64,000 nucleotides of DNA from assembly GCA_027579435.1 (NCBI GenBank), contig JANBPK010000845.1:1-64000 (forward strand). Direction: 5' to 3'. Numbering within the stretch: position 1 is the first letter of the stretch; the number at the start of each line of letters is the position of its first letter. The position numbers and the translations under genes were made by a program. The notes under the pieces were generated by a model. That model ran no database searches. It was not told the DNA's origin and saw only the letters and a list, made by a program, of their open reading frames with translations. This stretch comes from Candolleomyces eurysporus (lineage: Eukaryota; Basidiomycota; Agaricomycetes; Agaricales; Psathyrellaceae). Below are positions 1 through 11,845 of this stretch, in pieces.

Positions 1-351
1 CGTGACCAACCACCATCAGAGTCCACNGGCACTCCTGACAGAACTCTGGGAGTGGCTCCCACACACGAAATTTCACAGAACATGACAAGGTCTCTAGCAA
101 TTGCTGTTGCAATTCCCCATTACTATTCCGGTGATCAAATGCTAGTAAAATGACCACCAAGTTAGAATTGTGGAGAATGAGTATTGAGAATCATTACTGA
201 CGGCAAAATACTTTCTGAGCGGATATATTCATGACCGTCTGACATGCCGCAAGGGGGCCTATGCCCAACTCAAGTGCTTGGGCTTCCAGAATGTCCTGCA
301 TGTCTGCGTCTTTGTTGAATATTGACTCCAGGTAGTCGATATCATACGACT
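1..351. repeat. 351-bp inverted copy of 7363-7713
   Basis: Bases 1-351 are the reverse complement of 7363-7713; coordinates pair as x + y = 7714 with no gap, and the only difference I found is the N at 27. The copied part is an internal piece of the transposon-like gene further right (end of one exon, the 60-bp intron at 7513-7572, start of the next). Identity stops abruptly at 351/352. It is either a very recent inverted duplication or an assembly fold-back at a contig edge; the near-perfect identity beside an otherwise decayed gene makes the second quite possible. Confidence 0.95.
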
Positions 352-366
352 TCAGTCGAAACTAGG

Positions 367-2637
367 ATGAAGCGTTACCCAGGAGACCTTGGTGTGGTCC
401 AAGAGTTGATCAAACAGGCAGAACGCCGAGTTGAAACTCTTGACACTCATATTCAGGATCAGATGAGTAAGCCTCCTTATGATTTATACCATCCCTATTG
501 GGCATTGACTCAAAGACCACTAGGCGCCGGTAACATGGACGCTGTTCATGCTCTCGCAGAGAAGAAGAAGATTGTCTCTGCCAATGCTGCCGGGCTCAAA
601 CGTTGTCAAGGCCAGCTCTTAAAAGGTGCCAACAAACGTCCCCGAGTTGCTAAGATGACCCGTTCAACTACAGCTCAGAGTGGTGAGTACGACTTCAATG
701 GTTGCGGTCTATGTTCAGGATCCTCACTCATTAATCCAGACTCAATGGATGTCGATGCTACTCCGAATTCTGTTGATCTCACTGCCCAGTCTGCCACTCC
801 TACTCCGAATGTCACCATCACCTCACCCGCTGTCCCTGTAGTTGAGCCAGCTCCTGCTGTCAACATTCCTCAGGTTATGGCTCCAGCTTCTCTGCCGTCC
901 AACTCCACTTCGGCACCAACACCGGTGGCCTCTGTCTCCGTCGTGCCCACCACAGTGTTGTCCGAAGCCAATGTTTCTGTGCCACCGGACACTTCTCTAC
1001 CAGCTACGCCTTTGGCCTCTATCCCTATTAGTCAACTCACTCTCAACAACGGTGCTCCTCAGGCTGTTGCTCAAGCAGTAACCCCTTCACCCTCCATCCC
1101 TGCCAGTGCACCAGCTCCCAGCATTAACGGTCCTCAGGCTGTTGTTCAGGCGGTGGCCCCCCCAGCCTCCACCGTGGCCAGTGCACCAGCTCGCACCAAT
1201 ACTGCCCCTCAGGCAGTTGTTCAAGTGGTGGCCCCCTCTGCCTCCATCTTGGCCGACGCACCAACTCCCGACGTTCGCACTACTCAGGCCATTGCTCACA
1301 CATCCATACCCGTCTCTGTCGACCCTGTTGTTGACCTTACCACCGTTCAAGTTGCTTCAAGGGCAGCCAGCGATGCTCCTTCTCAATATCGAACTGGGCA
1401 TGACCTTGCAAACGAGGGTGGTCTGATTTCAATGGTAAGCTTAGTTACTCGTTATTGTCTTCACGTACTCAAACACTCTCTTTTATTTCAGAGTGATAAC
1501 AAATCTGATGAGAGCGAGTGGTTTGAAGAAATGGTCAGTTTGTCGCTCCTTATGTTCAATCAAGCCTCCAGCTAACAATTGTAAAATAGGACATCGAGAG
1601 TAGCAAATCCAATTCCGAGGATAGTGACAGTGACATCGTTGAACTCCAGCCTAGCATAGGCAAGTCTCATTTCCCAAGCTACTGGAAGAATTTGAGCCTG
1701 CCCCAGCAAGGGAAGCTACTGAGTACATACATTCCTCCCATAATTTCGTTCAGAACTAACGTTCTCAATCAGACAGTGGCGCTGAGGCTTTCCAAGCCTT
1801 CCGAGATAAGAATGTCCCTCTCCCTGACCGAGTAAGTTTCTGATTATCTTATTTTGGCTACCGTTCATCAATTCACCCCAAAAATTCTAGGTTTGCACTT
1901 GGACCCGTCGACATTTGGACTATTTGCCAGAGGTCAGTGGCTGGAGCGAGAACTTAGCAGCCTCTTGCTTTATCCTCAGCAATGGGCGAACGGTCTGCCA
2001 GTACCACACCGTTTACAAGCATGGAAAGAAAACCACCCACAATGGGAATCCGAACGACAAATCCGACCTCAGTGTAACCGGCGTCCCCTACCCTCCTTCT
2101 TTCATTCCACTTGCCCAATATAGCATCCTCCTCCCCCCACCCCGAGTACCTGGTCGACATGAACAGCCCAAGAACCCCAACTTTACCCTCAAAAACATTC
2201 TCAAGTTCTTTCCGATGACGCACGGTCGCTGTATTCTTCACTGCGGGTGTCTCTATGAACACGTATTGATGGATTTCTGGCTGTGGAAGGGTTTTGCTCT
2301 CACTTCTCTATCGCACCCGAGTAGGATGGAAGGCTTTGGAATGCCGTTGAAACCTTGCAAACGCTTTCTCTTCTGCCTTGGCCTCAAGAGCTTCTGTGTT
2401 ACACTTGAAAGCCTTTACGAGTACGACCACAACGACAACCAGGTCTCTCATGTGAAGTTCAGGGAGCGACATGTTATGAAGCTGGTGGCGGATATCAAGA
2501 AAACCAGGCGAGAGGAGGCAGAGAGAGCGGAGAAGCTTTGCCAGCAGAAGTTGAAGAAGGAGAAGAGGAAGATGGTTTACACGGAGCTTGCTGAAAATGT
2601 TTCCGAATTTGATGCCAATGAATTCTTTGACGATTAG
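367..2637 (+). CDS. Six-exon protein of unknown function with Pro/Ala/Val-rich repeats
   Basis: I do not recognise this gene. A consistent model has exons 367-682, 740-1434, 1492-1533, 1590-1659, 1773-1831 and 1891-2637, which add up to 642 codons plus stop in one frame. The intron at 1660-1772 would be GC-AG; the others are GT-AG and 56-59 bp long. The N-terminus is charged and helical. Residues encoded around 1040-1290 form three or four imperfect units of about 25 residues built on PQAVVQAVAP. An acidic Ser/Asp stretch follows, then a Cys/Trp-containing domain, and a Lys/Glu-rich coiled coil ends at FDD. It sits just right of the inverted repeat, so its natural upstream DNA may be missing. 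Being flanked by repeats and a transposon-like gene suggests it is an accessory or element-borne gene, but I see no transposase motif. Confidence 0.6.
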
Positions 2638-2718
2638 TACTGTGCCTGTATTCCTTGTTATCAGCTACAATAATTATTGTGATCCATTATCCTATATGCC
2701 TGTAAAGAGAGATGCTTT

Positions 2719-3062
2719 CATATAATCAACTTGCTATGACTCCATTCATATGAAACCTTGAACTGAAACTTCGAAGTTGACAAAACCTTCCAAGTTATGC
2801 ATCAGTTGGGACCAAAAGACAATAGTAACTTCCTATCTTGACCAAGCCTGACGGTGCATGTAAGAGGTAGCCACCGCTCCTGATGCAATTCATATAATCA
2901 ACTTGCTATGACTCCCTTTGTACGAAACCCTGAACTAAAACTCTGAAGTTGACAAAACCTTCCCAGTTATGCATCAGTTGGGACCGAAAGATGATAGCAA
3001 CCTCCTATCTTGACCAAGCCTGACGGCGCACGTCAGAGGTAACCATTGCTCCTGACGCAATT
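2719..3062. repeat. 172-bp tandem duplication (two copies)
   Basis: Units 2719-2890 and 2891-3062 have identical length and start with the same 20 or so bases (catataatcaacttgctatg). They differ only by scattered substitutions. No reading frame is conserved. It lies between the end of the unknown gene and the long satellite. Confidence 0.9.
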
Positions 3063-3199
3063 GAAGTCAAAATTTGGCTCAATCTCTGCCACATTTCACA
3101 AGAGTTGATTAGATTGTCTGAAGCTTCCTTGAACAGCCCAAGTCTGGGAATATTGCGCCCCATTGTGATTGCAATCTGTGGGCAATAGAGCTTCTACCT

Positions 3200-6100
3200 A
3201 TGACCCACACAGCTTGGGAGGTTAATCCCACCATCCCAAGTGTGCTCACAACTCATTTGGAGGTACTCCAGAGCTTCCACCCTTTCCCCTAGACCACTGT
3301 GGAAGTTCAACCAAGCTTCCATCCATCTTAGAAAGAAATATGAGGCAAAGGTTTGCTGTTCAACCTGAAAACCTTGGAAGTTCAGCTCTGCTTCCAAGAT
3401 AAACATATGACTTTTGTGGAGGTCATATGAAGCTTCTGCTTCTCATTTCCATGGCAAGTTTAGAAGCTTGTCCCACTTTCCTCAGTATGCTTGGGACATG
3501 TTTGGAGGTTATGCAAGGCTTCTTCTCCAAGTCCAGATGCTTTTGGAAGCTTATTTGAGCTTCCAGGGGATATGCAGGGCTAATTTGAGGCTGATAAAGA
3601 GCCTCTGTTCACCACCTATTTTTCTTTGAAATACCAGCCAGACTTTGGAAGATCACCCCACCTTTTCAGACTTGATAGGAGATTGTTTGGAGGCCATGCA
3701 GGGCTTCCCATGTTCACCTGGGTGACTTTGGATGTTCCTCTCACTTTCACAATGTTTTTTTGCAGTTTGTTTGGAGGTTGTAAGAGGCTTCCAACTTTCT
3801 CCTGCATAACTCTGGATGTTCATCAGACCTTCCCGGATCTGCTTTCAACTTGTTTGGCAGTCATGTGGGGCTTTCACCTTTCTTCTTTGCAATCCTGGAT
3901 GTTCAACCCACCTTCCCAGACATACTTCCAGCTTGTCTAGAGGTCATTCAGAGCTTCCAGCTTTCATCTAGACAACATTGGAAGTTTGTCCACCCTCCTG
4001 GATTTATTTGCTCCTTGATTGGAGGTCATGCAGAGCTTCCACCTTTCATTTGGACAACTTTGGAGGTTTATTCCACTCACCCAAACTTCCCTGTAACTTC
4101 CACCCTCATTAAACCGGATCGACTTGCAAATTATTCAGAGGCAATACAGAGCTTCTGGTCTTCATCTGAACAATGTTGAATGTTTGTACCACCTTCCAGA
4201 TTTTCTCTGAGCTTATTCAGAGGTTGTGCAGAGCTTCCCTGTTTTGTCTAGACAACCTTGGAAGATCATCCAACTTTCCCAGACTTGCTCTCAGCTTGTT
4301 CAGAGGTTATGCAGGGCTACCACCTTCCTTCTGCATAGCTCCAGATGTTCATCTCACCTTCCCAAATATGCCTATGGCCTGTTCATAGGTCACAGAGCTC
4401 CTGCCACTTATCTGTACTACTTCAGAAGATCTTCCCTCCTTCCCAGACTTACTTTTAGCGCATTAAGAGGTCATGTGGGGCTTTCACCTTCCTTCATCAG
4501 AACATTGGAAGTTCATTTCACCTTCTCAGATGTCCATATGGTTTATTTGGAAGCCAATCAAAGCTTCTGTACTTCACCCAGACAACCTTGGATGTTCATA
4601 CCACCTTCCTAGATTTACCCTCAGCTTGTTGAGAGGTCATGCATAGCTTCTGCCTTTCATCCAGACTACTTTGGAAGATCATCCAACCTTCCCAGACTTG
4701 TTTTCAGTGCTTTCAGAGGTCATTCAGGACTTCCACCTTCCTTTTGCACACTTTTGAATGTCCATCTCACCTTCCTAGACATGCATGTCCCTCATTTGGA
4801 AGTCATGTGAAGCTTCTGCCTTCCACACAGAAAACTTTGGATGCTTACACCACCTTCCCAGATTTACTCTCAGCACATTTATAAGTTATGTAGAGCTTCT
4901 GCCTTTCATCTGGACAACTTTGGAAGATCAGACAGCCTTTCCAGAGCTGCTTTCAGCATGTTTGGAGGTCATGTGCAGCTTCCACTTTCCTTCTGCACAA
5001 CTCTGGATGTACATCTCACCTTCCTAGATGTGTATACAGCTCATTTAGAAGCCATGCAGAGCTTCTGCCCTTCACCCAGACAACCTTGGATGTTTATTCT
5101 ACCTTCCCAGATTTACTCTCAAGCTTCTATTTTGAATCTGACAACTTTGGAAAATCATACAGCCTTCCTAGACTCGCTTTCAGTGTTGTCAGAGGTCATG
5201 TGTAGCTTCTGTCTTTCTTCTGCAAAACCTTGGATGTTCATCTTACCTTCCCAAATGTGCTTATGGTTTGTTCAGAAGTCATGCAGAGCTTCTGCCCTTC
5301 ATCTGGACAACCTTGGATGTTTGTACTACCTTCCCAGATTCACTCTCAGCTTGTTCAGAGGTTATTTGGAGCTTCTTGCCTTCAACTGAACAACATTGGA
5401 TGTCCACACTACTTTCCTAGACTTGCTCTCAGCTTGTTTGGAGGTCTTCCAGCACTTCCAACTTCCACCTGGGCTACTTTCCCAGATTTCCTCTTAGCTT
5501 GTCCAGATGTTTATCTCACCTTCCCAGATATCTTTTCGGCTTGTTCAGAAGCTACACAGAGCTTCCTCCCTTCACCTGGACAACCTTGGATGTCCACACC
5601 ACTTTCCCAGGCTTGCTCTCAGCTTGCTTGGAAATCATTCAGGACTTTGACCTTTCTTCTGGACAACTCTGGAAGTTTATCCCATCTTCTCAGACTTGGT
5701 TATGGCTGGTTCAAAGGTGATGTGGGACTCTCATCTTTCATTAGGACAACTTTAGCAGTCTATCCCATCTCCCAAGGTTTATTTGTGGCTTGCTGGGAGG
5801 GCATCTATAGCTTCCACCCTCCACTTCAATAACCTTGGAAGTTCATCCCACCTCCCCCAAGTCAGTTGACTGACCTGCACAGCTTTTCCCTGCACCACAT
5901 ATTTCACTGAAATGTCTGCCAGACCATTCATGCCTCACCCCCAGCAATCTGGAAGCTTGTGGCACCTGCCAATGTAGTTTTGTGGAAGTCATAGAGAACC
6001 TCACTTTCCACCCACAAAACCTTGGAAGTCCATCCCACTTTTTTGGGTAAACTTAAGGCTTGTCTAGGGGGCCATGTAGAACTTCTTGCCTTCAATCAAC

Positions 6101-6430
6101 CAACCCTGGAAGTCTATCCCACTCTCCAAGATGTGCATTGGGTTTGCTTGACAGTCACACTAAGCTTCCACCCATCCCTATTTCACTCGAATCCCAGCCA
6201 GGTGCCTAGGCCATATTCCCACACAACCTTGGAAATTTGTCTCACCTTCCAGGATATGAGTTTGCCTCATTCCAAGGTCATATGGAGCGCTAACTCCACC
6301 TCTCAAACCTTTGTCTCATCATTCAGGAAGTTATACAGAACTCCTATTGCCTTTTTGGACCCAGGAACTCAAGCTTCTCAAATTGAAGCTGTCCACCCCT
6401 TCATACCAGATAATGAAGTTGAACAGCCTT
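3200..6430. repeat. Satellite of about 83-bp units, roughly 37 degenerate copies
   Basis: A core such as gaggtcatgcagagcttc recurs with spacings of 81-84 bp. I measured consecutive anchors at 4229, 4312, 4393, 4476, 4559, 4642, 4726, 4808, 4891, 4974 and 5057. A second core, cttggatgttcat...caccttcccaga, keeps the same phase. A few units are longer (for example 4031 to 4147). Because 83 is not a multiple of 3, each unit shifts the reading frame, yet the top strand remains open over several units in a row. The open frames here are therefore a side effect of a stop-poor unit and not genes. Edges are approximate. Confidence 0.9.
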
Positions 6431-6594
6431 TCCATATTGAGCTCTGAAGCTGAATCATTGAAAAAAATTCTTTAAACATCATTGCTGGAGGATGTGGGCT
6501 ACTTCATATGTGTGGTTGTCTATTCTGAGGTCTAGTATATTTCACCTGTGCTGTAGCATATACATAATTCATAGTAAGCATTTACCTCTTTCAC

Positions 6595-9500
6595 ATGCCT
6601 GAGGTCATGCAAACCCCCACCTGTGGGGATCTGTATGTCCCACCAGTGGGGGTTGTTTGGTCCCACCTGTCTATCAGCAGCTGCCCCAACAAGACCCAGC
6701 ATCTTGGNCAAAATCATATCCCAGATATTGCATACTCGCTCTATGGGAATGGCCAGACAACGAAAGAGGAAGCACGAACCTGCGCTCTCCTTGTGAGCTC
6801 TACCACTGGCAAGCAAGTGCCATGCATTGTCTCGCATTCAACTTGTGAGTCCGTTCCCGCCTTTCTTCAATGTCAAAGTCTGATCTATTGTTCTCAAGGT
6901 CGAGGTGTCAAAATATGCCCCCGAGCTGATCGTTCCGAAATGAAAAAACCTCACAAGATTGCAACTCAGGAACTCATCGAGAGCCAGCTATTGCAATATA
7001 GCACAGCTGTCACTGGCAGTGCATCCTCGCCAGCTGCCCTCATATTTCGTAAAACAAGTGCATTGATTTCTGCCCTCCGAAACACCGGGTGTCTGGCACC
7101 TCGTCAAGAGATTACGGAGCTGTCAGCCCCTGAGCGAACACTTTGGAAAGCGCAAGAAATATTTCAGCAACACTGCCGTCGAGGTTTCAGCCCTTCCAGT
7201 GAAAAATGCAGCGGACGGCTCAATATAACTGTGCTCAATAATCATCAGGCATCAATAGCGTACGTACTACTCTTTCATAAGAGTTGATTGAGTCTGACTG
7301 TTTGCGTAGATGTGAACATTATTCGGAAAATAATCGGGATCATTATTTCCAGGTTCTCGATGAGTCGTATGATATCGACTACCTGGAGTCAATATTCAAC
7401 AAAGACGCAGACATGCAGGACATTCTGGAAGCCCAAGCACTTGAGTTGGGCATAGGCCCCCTTGCGGCATGTCAGACGGTCATGAATATATCCGCTCAGA
7501 AAGTATTTTGCCGTCAGTAATGATTCTCAATACTCATTCTCCACAATTCTAACTTGGTGGTCATTTTACTAGCATTTGATCACCGGAATAGTAATGGGGA
7601 ATTGCAACAGCAATTGCTAGAGACCTTGTCATGTTCTGTGAAATTTCGTGTGTGGGAGCCACTCCCAGAGTTCTGTCAGGAGTGCCCGTGGACTCTGATG
7701 GTGGTTGGTCACGGTGTTCACCAGCACCCCATCCTGTTGCCCTTGGGAACCCCACCAAGCATCCACTCAGAGGTATTAGGCCTGATTGGCTCGCTTGGTC
7801 ACGATCTTGCAGATATGACACCTCGGCGATTCATGAGGCACCCGATCGTTCTAGATCATCTGCAAAAACGGTTTAACCAAATCATGTCCCCAACCCTGAT
7901 AAACCTGCACCCCTCTCTTGGTAATAAATCACACCTAAAGTCATATATCACTGACATGAAACACAAACGGTTTCCATTTGGTACTGGTTGGGATGGCGAG
8001 TTATTCCGGCTTCATCTGCAACATTGGTTTCTCATCCGAGTCATTTTGGTGCTGTAGGCGTCAAACACCAAAAAAANGATGCAAGATTCAAGCAGGTCCT
8101 TGGAGAAGTGCTACATCTGAAAAACTACTGAGATTCCACACAGTGAAATCCCTGACCAAGATGAAAGTGACGACCTAGATGAGATGTGTGGGTCGGGTGA
8201 AGATCCTCTTCAGATTATCATATGCATGACACCGGAGGGCAGTAGACAATTGCAACAGGCTCAGTTCATTCAAAGTGATATTGCGTTTTGCCGGGTTGTT
8301 GGATTTCAAGAATTTGAATTAGCAGCCTTGGATCGTGCCCATAATGTCGGTGAGTGTTTTGGAATTTAATGTATTGCTAATTATGAATTTAATGACAGAA
8401 ATTCCAAGCAATCACCTTTGTTTGAGCCTTCGTCAACCGCTCCACAGCCTTTGCTCATCAGCGAGTCCTCGAAGCAATTGATGAGATCGTTCATGAGGAT
8501 ACTGGCTCATATCTCAAATGGCGGCATCTTGATTCATCGTCACTGGATGATTATGCAGGGAAGATTTTGCATTGGGCTGGTGACCAGCATGGTGGGCAGG
8601 CAAAAGGTGAGCAGTACTTGGGTTTTTGGTATCTGATATTGCGGCTGAAGAAGGTACCCGCGTAAGGTCTTGGTCTCTATCTTCAAAAAGTCGCAGCACG
8701 CAGTCACCGAGGCAAACATGATCTGCATGAATCCGGAAGGTTGGTCACGGCCCTCACGCCGTATGAGCACCTACAACGCCTTTTTCGTGTTTGTCGAATT
8801 CATGGGTTCTGAAATATCAAAGGATCCGCTGTTGATGCCGATACAAAGATCAAGATGCGCAGTCTCTTCTGTGTTACCCACCCAGATTGGGACACTACAA
8901 TCAGCGAAATAGTAGAGAAGGGCGGCAAAGTTGGTAAAGGTAAGTTCACAATGCTTTGGCAATTACACATCTTGGAGCTGATGTCGTTGATTTAGCTTGG
9001 ATCGAGAACAAGAAGCGAAGTGGCTTTGCATTCTCTGCTATGTGCTGGGAGAAGAGTTTCATCCCTCTCGAAATTTGGAAAGCTGGTGATGCCAATACCA
9101 ATATTGTTGAGAGTGTGCACTCCAACATCAATCTTGAAGGTGTTCGATGCACATTGCTGGGTGGAATTATGAAGGCCGAAATTTACGATTGGAACAAGAT
9201 GGAAGCTCTTAAGGTTTGATTTTTATTTCCTCAGCTCGGTGGCTGGTCACTCAATAGACTTGTTCAGAATAAGGAAAAGTCTGGAATTCGCCTGTCTTAT
9301 CAACAACAGCATCCATTCGAGAATGCTGAAAGGATGTTAAAATGCAAGTGTACGTCTTTGCGTGATTATGATTGTGTCTTCAGTCTGACTTGTGAATATC
9401 CCCAGTTGCAGTGCATCACCAGCAAATCATGGCTGCTGATATGAAGATTGTTGCCGCTGAGGACAAAATTCTAAAGGCAGAAGAGGAGGTAAGAAAGCGC

Positions 9501-9704
9501 CAGAAAAAGCTTGACAACTTGCTTGCGCAGCCTCAATCTAGTCATTTGACACGCGATTCTGCAAAGTTCTCCCAAAAGGTGAACACCTCTCGCAAGTCGC
9601 CCTCCACTGCCAAACGTAAACTCCAGGAGAACATTCGTCGTGCACAGTCACTTTCACCCGGGTCTGGGAAGGTCAAAGTTGGCTCTCATCAATCTCATAC
9701 ATAA
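6595..9704 (+). pseudogene. Decayed gene of an agaricomycete transposon-like family
   Basis: The translation matches, from memory, a very large agaricomycete-specific family that behaves like a mobile element; its catalytic identity is unknown to me. Recognisable blocks in order are TGKQVPC, a coiled middle part, DESYDIDYLE, GPLAAC, TPRRFMRHP, GTGWDGELF, QSDIAF, WAGDQHGGQAK, TPYEHL, MRSLFCVTHPDWD, CWEKSFIPLEIWKAGD, ESVHSNIN, CTLLGG and a C-terminal Lys/Gln-rich coiled coil. Introns are visible at 6845-6898, 7260-7309 and 7513-7572. In-frame TGA codons interrupt it at 8118-8120, 8423-8425 and 8810-8812; I would expect Arg at each, as if CGA had become TGA. N characters occur at 6708 and 8077. 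Most likely a dead copy, unless the stops are sequencing errors. The start at 6595 is a guess. Confidence 0.75.
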
Positions 9705-9994
9705 GTTGTCGTCACCCGTTGTAGATAATCCTTCTCAATAAGAAGCTATTGACCATATTGACAGCCCGAAAACTCAAAGATAAGTCAAGGAGACAAGTAT
9801 GGCATTCAACGGGCAACAAGAAAAATTTAGGTACATGCATACTGCAAATCTATATACCTGAGAACACAGTACATAAATCTACACTAGTTGTCATCGATAA
9901 CAATGACAGAGCAAGACTGAAGGTGAGCATTGAGACGGTTGGAGTAAAACATTCTGCCACAGCTGTTACAGGCTTGAAAAAGGTGAGAAAAGTC

Positions 9995-10850
9995 TCATTG
10001 AGAGACACCAACCCCACGCTCGAGGTTGCGCAAAAAGTAAGCAGTATCAATGCCCCCATGAAGCAGTGTATGCAAAGGCCCATTCTGCCTCCGAATAATC
10101 ACTGTGTCAGCTCCTCCTTGTCGCCTTGGGTGACAAACCGAAAGCTCCTGTGCAGTTCTGGCCTGCAGCTCTAATTGGCGAGCACAGATAGCCTCAGGGC
10201 GAGGGTATGGGACATAAAGCTGGGCTGCCAATCTAACGGTCAGAAATGCTACGAATTTACAGATCTGGAAGAATACGTACCCGCAACCCGATTGATGAAC
10301 GTCGGCTGGCTCGCAAAAGTCAATGATGCACCCCTAAGCTGCATACAACCCTCATAGTCGCTAAAATGCTCTCCAAGATATCCCTCGAAGTACGGTCCCT
10401 TGTTTCCAGCATGTTTGACGTAGAATTCAACCTCCATTGAGGCGGTGCTAGGACTACGGCCAGAACCTAGCAACGTATCAGCTAAGCTTGGTGTGGTCCA
10501 ACGCTCTGAAGACTTACTGAACAGGGGTACTTTGGGATAGGATGAGGTCAGTTGTCCGTTCCTGTAGACATTCGAGAGGTTCACTGTGGAGATGTTTTAG
10601 GACAGGGGAAGATACAGCTCAACGTAAAGCAACACACCGTAAAATTGGCACTTGCTTGGGGTTTTGTTACAGTACATGTTCACCTCCCCTGACATGGCTT
10701 GGACAATGCGTGCGATGACCGGCTTGGTGGAGGAAGCGGTACAAAAGCAGCACAAAAAAAGCCCACGCCGCTCAAGGTATTCGAAGATTCCAGAAGGGAC
10801 AATACGAACAGTGATGCCGTTCTGTTGTCGGACAGGCCTGGCGGAGTCAC
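9995..10850 (-). CDS. Small hypothetical protein, multi-exon
   Basis: No family recognised. Three introns fit perfectly: 10584-10637 (54 bp), 10467-10517 (51 bp) and 10225-10280 (56 bp). All have good GT donors, AG acceptors and one continuous frame through all four exons to the stop at 9995. The joined product contains segments such as TVRIVPSGIFEYLERRG, VNLSNVYRNGQL and MEVEFYVKHAGNKGPYFEG, then a Gln/Arg-rich tail. The 5' end is not resolved: upstream of about 10850 the frame is closed, so another exon must lie further right or the gene is truncated. It overlaps spurious open frames on the other strand. The splicing consistency is the main support that this is a gene. Confidence 0.5.
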
Positions 10851-11845
10851 CAGGTTATTAGAATCCTTGCAAACAAAGGGTAAGACACAACATATCAGGC
10901 AATCACCACATATTGCTTTGCAATGATGCTATAGACAACGATTTTGTTGGACTGCCTCTGAAAGTCTTGGGCTTCGAGAAGTGACCAAGCTCGAGTCAAA
11001 GAGCGGGGTTGCTGTCGTTCGAGTGGGCAGGATAACATGGCTGGCATTGTCGAGAGACGGGGATGGTCAAAAGAAAGGCTATGGTGAATGAGGACAGGCA
11101 TTTGGGAGCGCAAAGGGCATTTTATAGGTACATGATAGGTGACGAAGTGCAAAAAATCGAAGGGAACCGCGAGTCTTTGAACGGAGACAGGGAAAGTTTA
11201 AAGAACAAGTTTAACTGTTTGCAACTCTTTTGCATGACGGGAAAAGAGATTTCTGTGGTAAAAATAATGCGGGTGGTGGACTTCCAGAGAGTCTGAGGTT
11301 GAGAAAGGTCATGGTCAAGGAGAGCGACGTGGCAATGCTGACCACAACATATGCCCTGACATACCCACGCTAGGCCGACATGTCTCGTTAAGGAAAGACC
11401 AGCTGCCTGGCCAGGAGCTTCGATATAAAATCTATAAACTGACTTTAAGTGTGTCTGTCGGAGACGAGGAAGGATTCCTCTCCATCTCCGAGGTGAGCAA
11501 ACAGATAGTTCTTTTCTTTTAATGTACAATTGAAGGATATAGTCGAGGGGGGGGCAACATCCTACCGCATCACACGGAGTTGACCAGGCTGGTCCAATTC
11601 GGTAAGGAAGCCAGGTCCTGCTTCTTTCGAGCTAATCGAATGGGAGGCATTGACTCTCCCCTCCTGCCCGCTGGTAGCTATAACCATTTACATTGGGTCG
11701 ATCGAACGGACTCCAATTTCCAATTCAAACTCCAGCTTCTCCTGTCAGTTACGCCTCATGCTTTCTGATGCTTGGGCCATGTGAGCTGGAGACTAATTCA
11801 AACCAGCATCGAAGATGACAACAGCATACAAAAGTGGACTCCCTG
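10851..11845. other. Intergenic, about 1 kb
   Basis: Possible 5' exon of the small leftward gene lies around 10895-11150, but no clean splice joins it. The rest has only short incoherent frames and a run of nine G at about 11547. No repeat or RNA gene seen. Confidence 0.4.

Noticed and set aside
3414..6447. Series of rightward open frames of 70-200 codons
   Set aside because: They track the 83-bp satellite, change frame unit by unit and share no conserved protein; treated as repeat, not genes.
1..7713. 351-bp inverted repeats as terminal repeats of one large transposon
   Set aside because: The right copy is internal to a coding region and includes an intron; no target-site duplication could be defined, and the left copy touches the window edge.
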